Positions 1 to 8,765 of a DNA stretch of 64,000 bases are shown piece by piece (the first letter of the stretch is position 1; each line of letters opens with the position of its first letter). Made by a program: the position numbers and the translations under genes. Below the pieces are notes generated by a model. It was not told where the DNA came from and did not search any database. It was given only the letters and a program-made list of their open reading frames with translations. This DNA comes from Candidatus Iainarchaeum sp. (GTDB taxonomy: Archaea; Iainarchaeota; Iainarchaeia; Iainarchaeales; UBA10219), in contig JAGVWE010000002.1 in assembly GCA_018304425.1 (NCBI GenBank), forward strand, positions 62,001 through 126,000. Reading direction: 5' to 3'.

Positions 1-161
1 AGGTTGATGTGCTCGGGCACGCCAATGGTCAAATCGGCGTGGAAACGGAAGGCAAAATAGAGCGCGGCCGCCGAGCAAAAAGAGTCGACGTCGGCGCCGG
101 CATGCGTGAGAAGCAGGACTTTTTTTCCGCCGAGCGTGGAAAGGAACGCGGATGGATTCAA
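1..161 (-). CDS. DHH-family phosphoesterase-like protein, partial (runs off window start)
   Basis: Reverse-strand reading after the prefoldin stop gives LNPSAFLSTLGGKKVLLLTHAGADVDSFCSAAALYFAFRFHADLTIGVPEHIN; resembles the N-terminus of DHH proteins; possible TTG start at 161. Confidence 0.45.
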   Translation of the reverse strand, partial: MNPSAFLSTLGGKKVLLLTHAGADVDSFCSAAALYFAFRFHADLTIGVPEHIN

Positions 162-536
162 TTACATCCCTTCCGCTTTTTTCTCCCTGCCTGTCTCGCC
201 GGCACCCGTTGCACCCGATCTCTCGATGAGCGACTTGAGTTTGGTCAGCTTGTCAACCAAAGCCGCTTCCTGTTTCTGCAGGGACTTCACGCGGACCTCG
301 GCGGACTCCTTTTGTTCCCCGATTTCCTTCTCGACTTTCTTGGCGTCGGAGAGGATGAGGATGTTGCCCACTGCCTTGTAGACCTTTTTTTCCTTCGAGT
401 TCTTCAACTCGCTGAGCGCCGCGTTCAAGGCGTTCGCCTGCAACTGCAGCTGCTGTTTCTGGTTGGTAATGCCCATGAGCTGGGCCCGGTTCCGCTCGAA
501 CTCGGTCACGTTCTGCTGGATGTTCTGTTCAGCCAT
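162..536 (-). CDS. pfdB: Prefoldin beta subunit
   Basis: MAEQNIQQNVTEFERNRAQLMGITNQKQQLQLQ... coiled-coil prefoldin beta pattern; GGAGG upstream of ATG at 536. Confidence 0.9.
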   Translation of the reverse strand: MAEQNIQQNVTEFERNRAQLMGITNQKQQLQLQANALNAALSELKNSKEKKVYKAVGNILILSDAKKVEKEIGEQKESAEVRVKSLQKQEAALVDKLTKLKSLIERSGATGAGETGREKKAEGM

Positions 537-801
537 CGAAATTTCCTCCTTGCAATGCAATCCTCGAAACCAATTCAATGGATTTAAGGTAAGAGTTGGC
601 GGACGCCTTTAAAGCCGTCGCATCCCCTGCTGTAACTCTCAATGACAGAATGTTCTTATTAACCTTAACGTCCGTCCGCGACCGCTTCTCATGGCTTGCC
701 CCAATCTCTGGTTTCAAGGCCTTAAAAGCCGTTTCCGCGAGTTCCCGAGAAGGGAACTCTAAGGCCAGTTCAAGCCGGAATTCATCCTTCAAACGAGACA
801 C
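529..801 (-). CDS. pcc1: KEOPS complex subunit Pcc1
   Basis: LELALEFPSRELAETAFKALKPE...RSRTDVKVNKNILSLRVTAGDATALKASANSYLKSIELV is Pcc1-like; start uncertain (GTG 801 or TTG 792). Confidence 0.8.
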   Translation of the reverse strand: MSRLKDEFRLELALEFPSRELAETAFKALKPEIGASHEKRSRTDVKVNKNILSLRVTAGDATALKASANSYLKSIELVSRIALQGGNFDG

Positions 802-1279
802 GCTCCACGCAAAACGAGGGCCCCAGTTCGGCTTCGCCCCTCCGAAACGAGACCGTCTTCCCCTTTTCCGTCCAAGCGAATTCGGCCTCGCTGCAAACGA
901 GTTCAGGGTCAAGCAGCCGGCCAAGCAGGTCAGCGGCCTTCTTCCCGCGCACGTCCATGCTCACTTCCCCGACCACGAGCTTCTTCCACGACGCCTCCTT
1001 CACCACCGAGACCTCGGCTGAAAACGACTCCAGCCAGCCGCCCTCGGAGACCGCGATGCCGCGCCACTCGAACCGGTTTCCCTCCAGCGGCGAAACGATG
1101 ACTAGGACTTCAAGCCCCTGGTACCGCGCAAAGGAAACCAGCCAGTCAACGGATTTCCCCGCCCGCGACACAAAGAGCGAGCCGGGGAAAACGGCGGCAA
1201 GGGCTTTTGCCAGCCGCCTTGCCTTCCCCGAAGACTGCTTCGAACAGGAAAACAAGGCAGGCATGCTCGCGCTCCCCAC
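782..1279 (-). CDS. Archaeal Brix-domain (Imp4-like) ribosome biogenesis protein
   Basis: Single Brix-like domain, FSCSKQSSGKARRLAKALAAVFPGSLFVSRAGKSVDWLVSFARYQGLEVLVIVSPLEGNRFEWRG; superoperon position. Confidence 0.65.
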   Translation of the reverse strand: MGSASMPALFSCSKQSSGKARRLAKALAAVFPGSLFVSRAGKSVDWLVSFARYQGLEVLVIVSPLEGNRFEWRGIAVSEGGWLESFSAEVSVVKEASWKKLVVGEVSMDVRGKKAADLLGRLLDPELVCSEAEFAWTEKGKTVSFRRGEAELGPSFCVERVSFEG

Positions 1280-1280
1280 G

Positions 1281-1412
1281 CTACCTCGCCTTGACTTCCT
1301 TGGTTAACGGGTCGCGCACCCTGAACAAGACCTTGTGGGCGCAGACCGGGCACCGGATGACTCCCTTGGGGAGCTCCGGAAACGTTTCCCCGCATTTGCC
1401 GCATTTGTACAT
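1281..1412 (-). CDS. rpoP: DNA-directed RNA polymerase subunit P (Rpo12)
   Basis: Short ORF absent from supplied track: MYKCGKCGETFPELPKGVIRCPVCAHKVLFRVRDPLTKEVKAR, with two CxxC motifs. Confidence 0.93.
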   Translation of the reverse strand: MYKCGKCGETFPELPKGVIRCPVCAHKVLFRVRDPLTKEVKAR

Positions 1413-1429
1413 GTTTTCAACCTCGCTGT

Positions 1430-1936
1430 TCACTTGCCTTCAGGCGCCTCGGCCCCTTCGGGTGCCTCGGCTTTGTCCCCGGCCTGGGCTTCGGCCTGGG
1501 TCTCGGCTTCTGCCCCGGCCTTCTTCTTCCGGGCTCGCTTGGGTTTCGCGGGCGCGGCTGCCTCGGCGGCCTTGCCGGTTTCCTTTTCCTGTTCGAGTTC
1601 TTCCAGGATTTCCCGGGCCATACCCGTTCCCTTGGTCTCCTCGGTGGCTGCCGTCAGCGCGGAAACCATGGGCATGAAGCTCTTCTGGGAAACCATCTTG
1701 CGGATGATTTTTCCCGCCTGGGTCTCCGGAAGGTAGGTGCCGCCCGAAAACTTCAACTCGCATTTCCTGCAAAAAAAGATGCCCCGCTGCAGGCGCTTGA
1801 CCTTGGCATACCCGCAGTTCGGGCAGGCGTGCTTCTTTTTCTGCTCGGCTTCCACTTTCAGCAACCGCTTCCGGATGCCTATCCCGTACCTTGCACCGTA
1901 CCGGCCGGCACTCAAAACCTTCTGCGTCGAACCCAT
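1430..1936 (-). CDS. rpl37ae: Ribosomal protein eL43 (L37Ae) with long C-terminal extension
   Basis: RYGARYGIGIRKRLLKVEAEQKKKHACPNCGYAKVKRLQRGIFFCRKCELKFSGGTY zinc ribbon; A/E/K-rich tail. Confidence 0.92.
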   Translation of the reverse strand: MGSTQKVLSAGRYGARYGIGIRKRLLKVEAEQKKKHACPNCGYAKVKRLQRGIFFCRKCELKFSGGTYLPETQAGKIIRKMVSQKSFMPMVSALTAATEETKGTGMAREILEELEQEKETGKAAEAAAPAKPKRARKKKAGAEAETQAEAQAGDKAEAPEGAEAPEGK

Positions 1937-1946
1937 GCATTCTCAC

Positions 1947-2735
1947 CTATTCACAGTACTGCTTCCGCAACTCCTTGCCCTTCTTGAAGGCAAGCGCCAC
2001 GCACTTGTTGATTTCCTCCGGCGAAAACGCGCCCTCGCCTCCCTTCTGGAAAGCCGAGATGAAGTCGTCCTCGGTGGTGGTCACGGAAAACCGCGCGTCC
2101 AACGCCTTTTCCTCGGCCAGGCTGGGGTCCACGACCACGCTGTTCCCCACCTTGACGAATGTGCACATGACCGGCTTGCGCGCCAGCTTGAGCTTGCCCG
2201 CGAACTCTCCCTTCACCGGCTTGTCCTTGTCGTCCAGCTTCGGGATTTTCGTGTCCTGCAAGGCAATCAACGCGGCCAAGGCACAGGCGTCGAAGAGGTT
2301 GCCGTCGAAGTTCAAGACATAGATGTCGATGAACACGACCCAAACCAGCTCGCCCTCGCGGATGCAGAGGCTCTTGAAATCCAGGCAATTGGACTCGCGG
2401 ATGCCGCGGTCCACGACCCTGGAAAGCTCGATGGAGCCCTCCCGGGGCGGCCCGGCCTCGAAAGTCGGGTCAGCCAACGCCAAGAGCTCCGCACCCACGC
2501 TGATGGTGCCCGCGTCCGGCGTGTCCGGGAACGGTTCCCCGGGAATCATCTTGATGCCGGCGACGACATCCGTCTGGCCGAGCTTGATGCGGCAAATCCC
2601 GTCCGCGTTCTCGCTCACGTTCTTGATGACCTGCACAGGCCGGTATTCATCGAACTTCCGGCCATCGCTTCGCTTGCCCTCCCGGAGGGTGGCAAGCACC
2701 TTGTCCGCACTCAAATTCCACAAAATCTGGCTCAT
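1947..2735 (-). CDS. rrp42: Exosome complex component Rrp42
   Basis: LREGKRSDGRKFDEYRPVQV...IKLGQTDVVAGIKMIPGEPFPDTPDAGTISVGAEL, RNase PH fold. Confidence 0.95.
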   Translation of the reverse strand: MSQILWNLSADKVLATLREGKRSDGRKFDEYRPVQVIKNVSENADGICRIKLGQTDVVAGIKMIPGEPFPDTPDAGTISVGAELLALADPTFEAGPPREGSIELSRVVDRGIRESNCLDFKSLCIREGELVWVVFIDIYVLNFDGNLFDACALAALIALQDTKIPKLDDKDKPVKGEFAGKLKLARKPVMCTFVKVGNSVVVDPSLAEEKALDARFSVTTTEDDFISAFQKGGEGAFSPEEINKCVALAFKKGKELRKQYCE

Positions 2736-3526
2736 TCCACAACACCTTCTTCCGCCGCCCGGGCACCGGCTTCCATGTCGCCGCTATTGCCTTCCACGGC
2801 ATACTTTTTCTTCAACGCTTCCTTCTGCAACTCGTACACTTTTTTCACGTGCTGGAACGCGAGTTTCTGGGATTCCTCCCACTCCTTCTGCGTCATCAAG
2901 CCATCCAACTGCAGCAAGACCACCTCGCCGAGGTTGGGCAGGATGGCCATGGGGATGTCCACCGCGTCCGGGGCGTCCTCTTCGGCCTTGTTGAGGTCCA
3001 CCAGCAGATGGCCTCCCGCCTTGCCGACGCCGATGCCCGCGACCAAGTCCCTCATCGGGATGCCCGCGTCCGCCAGCGCCACGGATGCAGCCGTCAAGGC
3101 CGCGACCCGCGTGCCCGCGTTGCTGTCCAGGATTTCCACGTCCACGTCGATGGCCGTGTTCGGAAACCGCTCCAGGAAAATCGCACGCGCCAAAGCCTCT
3201 CCCGAGACCTTCGAAATCTCGATCTCGCGGCGGCCCGGCTTCGGGTTCTTCCGGTCAGGCACCGAAAAGGCAGCCATCCTGTAGGTGTAGCGCACGATGG
3301 CCTTATAGGGGTTAGCCAGGTGCTTGGGCAGGCACTCCCTTGGCCCGTAAACGCTGGCCAAGACCTTGTTCTGCCCCCACTCCACGTACGCGGAACCGTC
3401 CGCACGCGGGATGACTCCCACTTCGACCTTTATCTTCCGCAACTCGTCCGCCTTGCGGCCGTCAAGCCGCTTGCCTGACTTGTCCACATAGGTCACTGTT
3501 TCTTCGCTTCCAGTTTTTTTCGCCAT
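2732..3526 (-). CDS. rrp41: Exosome complex component Rrp41
   Basis: RLDGRKADELRKIKVEVGVIPRADGSAYVEWGQNKVLASVYGPRE...GRREIEISKVSGEAL. Confidence 0.96.
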   Translation of the reverse strand: MAKKTGSEETVTYVDKSGKRLDGRKADELRKIKVEVGVIPRADGSAYVEWGQNKVLASVYGPRECLPKHLANPYKAIVRYTYRMAAFSVPDRKNPKPGRREIEISKVSGEALARAIFLERFPNTAIDVDVEILDSNAGTRVAALTAASVALADAGIPMRDLVAGIGVGKAGGHLLVDLNKAEEDAPDAVDIPMAILPNLGEVVLLQLDGLMTQKEWEESQKLAFQHVKKVYELQKEALKKKYAVEGNSGDMEAGARAAEEGVVE

Positions 3527-3551
3527 AAACCATTCACATCCTTTTCAAGCA

Positions 3552-4217
3552 TCACGCGTACTTCGCGGCCTCGGCCTTCCTGCCCTCTTCGCGCAGGAAA
3601 GAAGTCACGCGGTCCGTCAGGTTATCCAAATGGGCTTCGCGTTCAATGATTTCAACGGCCTTGATGGCCAGGCCCACGTTCGAGCCCTTCAACCAGATCC
3701 GGCCGTTCCTGCCCACGAGCATCGAGCAACCCGTGCCCCGCTTCAACACTTCCAGCATCGAGCCGTTCCGGCCGATGACGCGCGGGATCTTCACCGGGCT
3801 CACCGAAATGAGGTCGCCCCCGTAAAACACGCGGGACTGCTCGAGTTCGAGCTCGTTCATTTCGTTGACGTGCGCCACCTTCGCCGAGACGATGGTGCCC
3901 GGTTTCAGGTTCTCCGGCAGCTCCTTCTTGGAGACGAAGGCCGGGTAAAAGTGGTTGACGTCCGTGGTATAGCCCGCGAACTTCTCCGAAATCAACACCC
4001 CGACAACCAGGTCCCCCGCCTGCGCGACGTACTTGCCTTCCAGGGGAACCACGCTTGCCGAGTCGCCGTCGATGCGGGCCATGCCCAGGCAATCCGAGTA
4101 AATCCTTCCCTGGTGGAGGTATACGTGCTGTCCGAGCTTCTTCCTCTCCTCGGTCACGACTTCCCCGGGGACCACGACTATTTTCGCATTGTTTTCATTC
4201 AATCCAATCACTTCCAC
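3552..4217 (-). CDS. rrp4: Exosome RNA-binding subunit Rrp4 (S1/KH)
   Basis: VVVPGEVVTEERKKLGQHVYLHQGRIYSDCLGMARIDGD...VIGRNGSMLEVLKRGTGCSMLVGRNGRIW. Confidence 0.95.
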   Translation of the reverse strand: MEVIGLNENNAKIVVVPGEVVTEERKKLGQHVYLHQGRIYSDCLGMARIDGDSASVVPLEGKYVAQAGDLVVGVLISEKFAGYTTDVNHFYPAFVSKKELPENLKPGTIVSAKVAHVNEMNELELEQSRVFYGGDLISVSPVKIPRVIGRNGSMLEVLKRGTGCSMLVGRNGRIWLKGSNVGLAIKAVEIIEREAHLDNLTDRVTSFLREEGRKAEAAKYA

Positions 4218-4915
4218 TACTTGGTTTCAACCAGTTTCGATTCGACGCTTCCATGCGTCAAATGATTCAATTCATTGAAGAGGTCCTGCTTCAATCCAGC
4301 GGGAACCTCCACCAATGCAATCAAAGAACCGTCATTCTGCCATTCCTCTTTCTTCAAATCATACTTGTGGAGCACGGCCGTGGCCTTCCCCGCGTACAGG
4401 GCGGGAACCCTGACCGCGACCCGCAACTGTTCCATGGAAATCGGGATGAGCCTCCGGATTTCCTTGAGGATGCCCGGAACCTGTTCCTGGGAGGACTTGT
4501 TCAAGTCCACCTGGATCCTGGCCTCCTCCATGGCCAACGCGATGCGCTGCGGGGGATGCGGGGCCTGCGTCTGCGGGTTCACCGCGTTCCGGGCGATGAA
4601 CTGGATGACTTCCGCCTTCCGCTTTTCCAGCATTTCCCTGCGTTGCTGCGTCGTTAACTGTACTTCTCCCTCCCGGACAATGCGCTCCACGACCGTTTTG
4701 AGGTCGCTGGTGCCGAAGACCGCCTTGATGCGTTCCTCGCTTTTCACGTCCCCCTTGTGGGCGTCCTTGAACACCGAGTCGATGACAAGCAAGTCCTCGA
4801 TGGCGACTTTCCCGCCATGCTTCAATTCCATGGCCAGGTTCGGGTCCACTAACAACTCGAACCGCTCGCCCGCGTGCTCATACCTTGCGATTACCGCGTC
4901 TTCCAATTTAACCAT
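4217..4915 (-). CDS. sdo1: SBDS-family ribosome maturation protein
   Basis: MVKLEDAVIARYEHAGERFELLVDPNLAMELKHGGKVAIEDLLVIDSVFKDAHKGDVKSEE. Confidence 0.95.
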   Translation of the reverse strand: MVKLEDAVIARYEHAGERFELLVDPNLAMELKHGGKVAIEDLLVIDSVFKDAHKGDVKSEERIKAVFGTSDLKTVVERIVREGEVQLTTQQRREMLEKRKAEVIQFIARNAVNPQTQAPHPPQRIALAMEEARIQVDLNKSSQEQVPGILKEIRRLIPISMEQLRVAVRVPALYAGKATAVLHKYDLKKEEWQNDGSLIALVEVPAGLKQDLFNELNHLTHGSVESKLVETK

Positions 4916-4945
4916 GCAAATGCCTTGGGCTCGAACCCAATCAAT

Positions 4946-5674
4946 TCACTTTGCCGAAGTCCCCAAATAAGACTTGAGCTTGTCATTGGGTATCCGCGTG
5001 AACACCCGCTTCGAGTCAATGAAAGCGAACTCGACGCGTTTCAGGTCGAGCTTCTCCTTCTCGCCGAGGCTGCCCTCGATGGCCTTCAACAACAACTTCA
5101 TGCCGTCCTCCAAGGAAATGTCTTCCTTGTACTCCTTTTCCAGGATTTCCATGGCCTTGGCCTTGCCCTTCCCGATGGCAATGGCCTGGTACTCGGCCAG
5201 GGCACCGGATGGCTCGGTCTCGAACAACCGCTTGCCCGAATTGTCCACGCCCCCCACGATGAACGAGATGCCAAAGGGCCGCATGCCCCCGTACTGGGTG
5301 AACAACTGCATGATGTTGGAAATGTCTTTCACCAGGGTCTCGAGCTGAATGGATTCCTCGTAGTACATCTGGTTTTCCTGGGCCTTTCCCCGGGCAATGC
5401 CCACCAGCCTCCGCGCGTCCCCCACGAGGCCCGCGGAAACCACGGCAATGTGCTTGTCCACGACGAACATCTTCTCAATGCTGTCCGGGAGGAGCAGCCT
5501 GCTGGGCACCTTCTTCTCGGCCCCGAACAAGACGCCGTCCTTGTACTTCAAGGCCACGCCAATGGTGCCCTGGCTCACGATCTTGGACGCGTACTCCACC
5601 TGGTAGAGCCTACCGTCCGGACTGAACATCGTGGCCACGCGGTCATACTGACTGGACTGTGAAACCGGATACAA
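4946..5674 (-). CDS. psmA: Proteasome alpha subunit
   Basis: SQYDRVATMFSPDGRLYQVEYASKIVSQGTIGVALKYKDGVLFGAEKK; start approximate, likely non-ATG. Confidence 0.95.
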   Translation of the reverse strand: MYPVSQSSQYDRVATMFSPDGRLYQVEYASKIVSQGTIGVALKYKDGVLFGAEKKVPSRLLLPDSIEKMFVVDKHIAVVSAGLVGDARRLVGIARGKAQENQMYYEESIQLETLVKDISNIMQLFTQYGGMRPFGISFIVGGVDNSGKRLFETEPSGALAEYQAIAIGKGKAKAMEILEKEYKEDISLEDGMKLLLKAIEGSLGEKEKLDLKRVEFAFIDSKRVFTRIPNDKLKSYLGTSAK

Positions 5675-5798
5675 GCAAAAACACCTCTCAAAAAGGCTCC
5701 CAATTACCCTTAAACTATCTATTATAACTGTGATAGGTTTTAAATGGTTTCCATGGCCTGCGCCAAGAGAATGGCGCAATCAAGGCAATGGACGGCTT

Positions 5799-6209
5799 TT
5801 AACACGCGTTGACGCTGGGCTCGCAGTAGGCGTCCTGGCAGGCAAACAACTGGCACGATGTGTTGAGGCTCGCGCAGTCCCTGTCCGCGGAACAGGACTT
5901 CCGGTAACCGGTTGCCAGGCCAGCGGCCGGCAAGCCAAAGCCCTCCCCCAAGGGGTTGTCCGACAAGATGTAGGGGCTGTTCTCGTTCATGGGCCCCAGG
6001 GGAACCCGTTGCTGCACGTCACCCGATGGAACCGGGCTTGGCCCTGGCCCCTGCACCTGCTGGGGCGCCTGCGGCGGCTGGGCTTGGGGGGACGCCGGCA
6101 CCGGCTTGCCCCCCACAGGGGGCTTGGGGGCATCCTGTTGGAGTTGCACGCAACCTGCCAAGGACGCCAAGACCAGCAACGAAACCACGAGGAAACCAGT
6201 CACGCGCAT
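5799..6209 (-). CDS. Putative lipoprotein
   Basis: MRVTGFLVVSLLVLASLAGCVQLQQ signal peptide with LAGC lipobox, P/Q-rich linker, Cys-rich C-terminus. Confidence 0.65.
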   Translation of the reverse strand: MRVTGFLVVSLLVLASLAGCVQLQQDAPKPPVGGKPVPASPQAQPPQAPQQVQGPGPSPVPSGDVQQRVPLGPMNENSPYILSDNPLGEGFGLPAAGLATGYRKSCSADRDCASLNTSCQLFACQDAYCEPSVNAC

Positions 6210-6249
6210 GCATAGAATAGGGGCCGAGGAGTTATTTAAGGGTTTGGGA

Positions 6250-7005
6250 ATGGCACGGAAAAGGTTAATTAAGGTGGGCGGCAACAATTCTGGTATGGCC
6301 TACACGCACCTCGACCGCGCCGTCAAGCGCGTGCGACGGGGAAAGAACCCGGCCACGCCGCGGCTGGCGCGAAGAGCCGTGTTTGCCTTGGGCAAGCGGG
6401 GCCGCCAGGCCGAAGCCAAGTGGCACCGGCGCGTGGCCTGGTACGCGGACCAATCCATTCAAAGACTGCAGAGCGCCCGAGCGGACATTATCGCTGGCAG
6501 GTATTTACCGAGACTGTTGTCGACCGTCTTGTCTCCCCGCCACCACCGCAAGCCGCATGCCAAGCAGTTCGTGGCGCGCATGGCCGGCACGGTGGCAGCC
6601 TCAACCGGCAGCGTGGCAGGCGGCTATGCCACGGGCTCGGTCTGGGGTTTGCTGGCGGGAATTGGGGTCGGCTTCGCCTTGGGAGCGACCGGCATCCGGC
6701 GTGCAACCAACCGCAGGCTGCCCCGGGACGCTCGACTGGTGCAGGCAGTCGATGAATTCCTGCTGGAAGGAGGCTTCTGGTGCCATGGCAGGGGAGACAC
6801 GTGGGTCAACGCCAGCAAAAACGGGGAATACTCCGTGGAATCAACGGGCAAACGATTTGTAAGCGAAGTCAAGGCAAGCAACCGACAGCGGGTGGAGGAA
6901 TTGCTGGCCCTGCTCAGAAAAGTCCGAAAAGCCCATTACGACGCGATGCTCGGCGCCGAAGCAAGGCTGGCCGAAAAAAACCCGGAAGTCCCTGACGGCA
7001 CGTAG
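6250..7005 (+). CDS. Hypothetical protein with basic N-terminus and Gly-rich hydrophobic segment
   Basis: MARKRLIKVGGNNSGMAYTHLDRAVKRVRRGK...GTVAASTGSVAGGYATGSVWGLLAGIGVGFALGAT; ATG at 6250. Confidence 0.6.
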   Translation: MARKRLIKVGGNNSGMAYTHLDRAVKRVRRGKNPATPRLARRAVFALGKRGRQAEAKWHRRVAWYADQSIQRLQSARADIIAGRYLPRLLSTVLSPRHHRKPHAKQFVARMAGTVAASTGSVAGGYATGSVWGLLAGIGVGFALGATGIRRATNRRLPRDARLVQAVDEFLLEGGFWCHGRGDTWVNASKNGEYSVESTGKRFVSEVKASNRQRVEELLALLRKVRKAHYDAMLGAEARLAEKNPEVPDGT

Positions 7006-7072
7006 TCAGGGCTTGACTTCCTGGTTCTCCAAAACCCAATAATTAAATACAACAAATGCACAAGGCATATTC

Positions 7073-7723
7073 ATGGGAGCCCTCAGACGCGCAATCGAAA
7101 GGGTGGAGAAAAAGAAGCCCATCCAAGGGCGGCCCAAATTCGACAAGGCCACGCGGTTCCGCATCTGGCGGACGGGAAAGTGGCTCCGCAAGCGGAGGAA
7201 ACTCGCCGAGGACTGCCGCATCGCCTTGCAACTCTTGAAGGAAAACGACGGGAACCTGGCCAGGGGCCAGCGCAGGCGGAAGGAAGGCAAACCCACGCTC
7301 AAGAAAAGGGTTCTATCCGAACGCCTCGGGTGGGCCGCCCTCGGCACAGTGGTCGGCGGTTTTGTCGGCGTGCTAACCAGCACGGTAGCAATGGGCAATG
7401 CGGTTATTCCCTATAACTCTGCGCCTTCCTGGGGCATTGCAGGCGGGATGGCGGCCGCGGGCGCGGCGGCCTCCCCATTGTTCAGGCCCCGAGAAACCAA
7501 GGTGATGGTCGACCTGCACAATCTCTTGAGGAGCAAACGCTTGAATGTTACGACGTACGGAGAACGGCTGCCGGCGGACCAGGTAGAAGCTAACAGGCGG
7601 GTAATCAGTGAAGTAAGAAGGAAAATCGAGGCCCTGCAGCAACTGAATGCCCACGAAATCGAGACCCTGGACAACTACCTGAGCACGGCACGCACAACCG
7701 GGCGGATTGGAGTCAAGGCTTGA
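7073..7723 (+). CDS. Hypothetical protein, same layout as preceding gene
   Basis: Basic N-terminus, then LGWAALGTVVGGFVGVLTSTVAMGNAVIPYNSAPSWGIAGGMAAAGAAASPLF, then helical C-terminus. Confidence 0.6.
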   Translation: MGALRRAIERVEKKKPIQGRPKFDKATRFRIWRTGKWLRKRRKLAEDCRIALQLLKENDGNLARGQRRRKEGKPTLKKRVLSERLGWAALGTVVGGFVGVLTSTVAMGNAVIPYNSAPSWGIAGGMAAAGAAASPLFRPRETKVMVDLHNLLRSKRLNVTTYGERLPADQVEANRRVISEVRRKIEALQQLNAHEIETLDNYLSTARTTGRIGVKA

Positions 7724-8057
7724 CCTTTCCGATGCTGCCGCTCACGCCCAAGAGCTTGGGGATGACGGGTTTGCCGTCCACTTGCTTGACGAACAACAAC
7801 CCGGCCTTGACTTCGTCGAGGTGTTCGAGCGCACAGCGCACCACGCCCACGCTTTTCTTCGAGTCAAAGCCCATGAGCCACAGCTTTTGGCGCGCGGTGC
7901 CGACCTCGCCATAGAGGTGGAGGAAGGTCTCCCACACCGCGTGGCCGACGTCGGGCTCGGAAAGCCGTTCCTTGGCCGAGAGGCTGAAGGAAACATAGCG
8001 CTTCTTTCCCCGGTAGGAAGCCGGAATCGGGTTCATGGACTGCTTGGCGTTCTTCAT
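7713..8057 (-). CDS. rnp2: Ribonuclease P protein component 2 (Pop5/Rpp14 family)
   Basis: KKRYVSFSLSAKERL...FLHLYGEVGTARQKLWLMGFDSKKSVGVVRCALEHLDEVKAGLLFV. Confidence 0.85.
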   Translation of the reverse strand: MKNAKQSMNPIPASYRGKKRYVSFSLSAKERLSEPDVGHAVWETFLHLYGEVGTARQKLWLMGFDSKKSVGVVRCALEHLDEVKAGLLFVKQVDGKPVIPKLLGVSGSIGKVKP

Positions 8058-8155
8058 TGCACCAAGCTAGCGCCAATAGGGCTAAAAACCGTGTGATTGC
8101 CAGTGAAGGCATGGAAGCCCGGCGTGTTATGGTTGACAGGGCATTCCCGCAGGGC

Positions 8156-8711
8156 CTAGTGGAGTTTGCCATAGACCGGGTTCCCGAAGCGGCCGTCCTC
8201 GACTTGTCGCTTGAGGAATTGCAAAAAAAGCCCGTGGAAAAATTCGTAGTGGGCTCTTTCGGGCTTGTTTAGGCAGCCCTTTCGCACAAATTCCAAAAAA
8301 TAGGGCGCGATTGCGTCCCGCTTTTCCCCGCTGGCAGCGACGGCTTGTCCGAAGGTGAATTGCCTGGAGTCAATTTTCGCGGCCAACTTCAGCAATACGG
8401 ACTTGGCCTTGGGTGAAAGGGGGTGGAACATGGGATAGAAGAAATCCTTGTCCAACTCCTTTGCAATTTTGAATGTTGTTCTCGTAATTCGACATCCTGA
8501 AAACTAGGCAACCATGATTTTTCGCAATCTGCTCCATTTTTACCAGCAAGGATGTTTTCCCCATTCCACGATTGCCCGTGATGCTCATGTTCATTGGCGA
8601 GCCATTCGTCGTCTGAAGCAGCCAACGCTCGAATTGATCCAGTTCCGCTTCTCTTCCGACAAAGAATTGGGGTCGAGCAGGGATTTGCGGATTAAAGGGA
8701 TTGATGCGCAT
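8156..8711 (-). pseudogene. Remnant of an archaeal AAA-type ATPase (Walker A N-terminus joined to winged-helix C-terminus, core missing)
   Basis: N-part NPFNPQIPARPQFFVGREAELDQFERWLLQTTNGSPMNMSITGNRGMGKTSLLVKMEQIAKNHGCLVFRMSNYENN in one frame; C-part IAKELDKDFFYPMFHPLSPKAKSVLLKLAAKI...FLEFVRKGCLNKPERAHYEFFHGLFLQFL in another, overlapping near 8470. Confidence 0.75.
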
Positions 8712-8765
8712 ATATGTTTATAATTTTAGTAATGTTTATATTTTTTACTAACTTCATAAACTTCC

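Noticed and set aside
1737-3284. 515-aa forward ORF
   Set aside because: Antisense to eL43, Rrp42 and Rrp41; composition typical of a GC-rich shadow frame.
4921-4941. Reverse strand TTGGGTTCGAGCCCAA resembles a tRNA T-arm
   Set aside because: No matching acceptor, D or anticodon arms; it lies at the SBDS/psmA gene junction.
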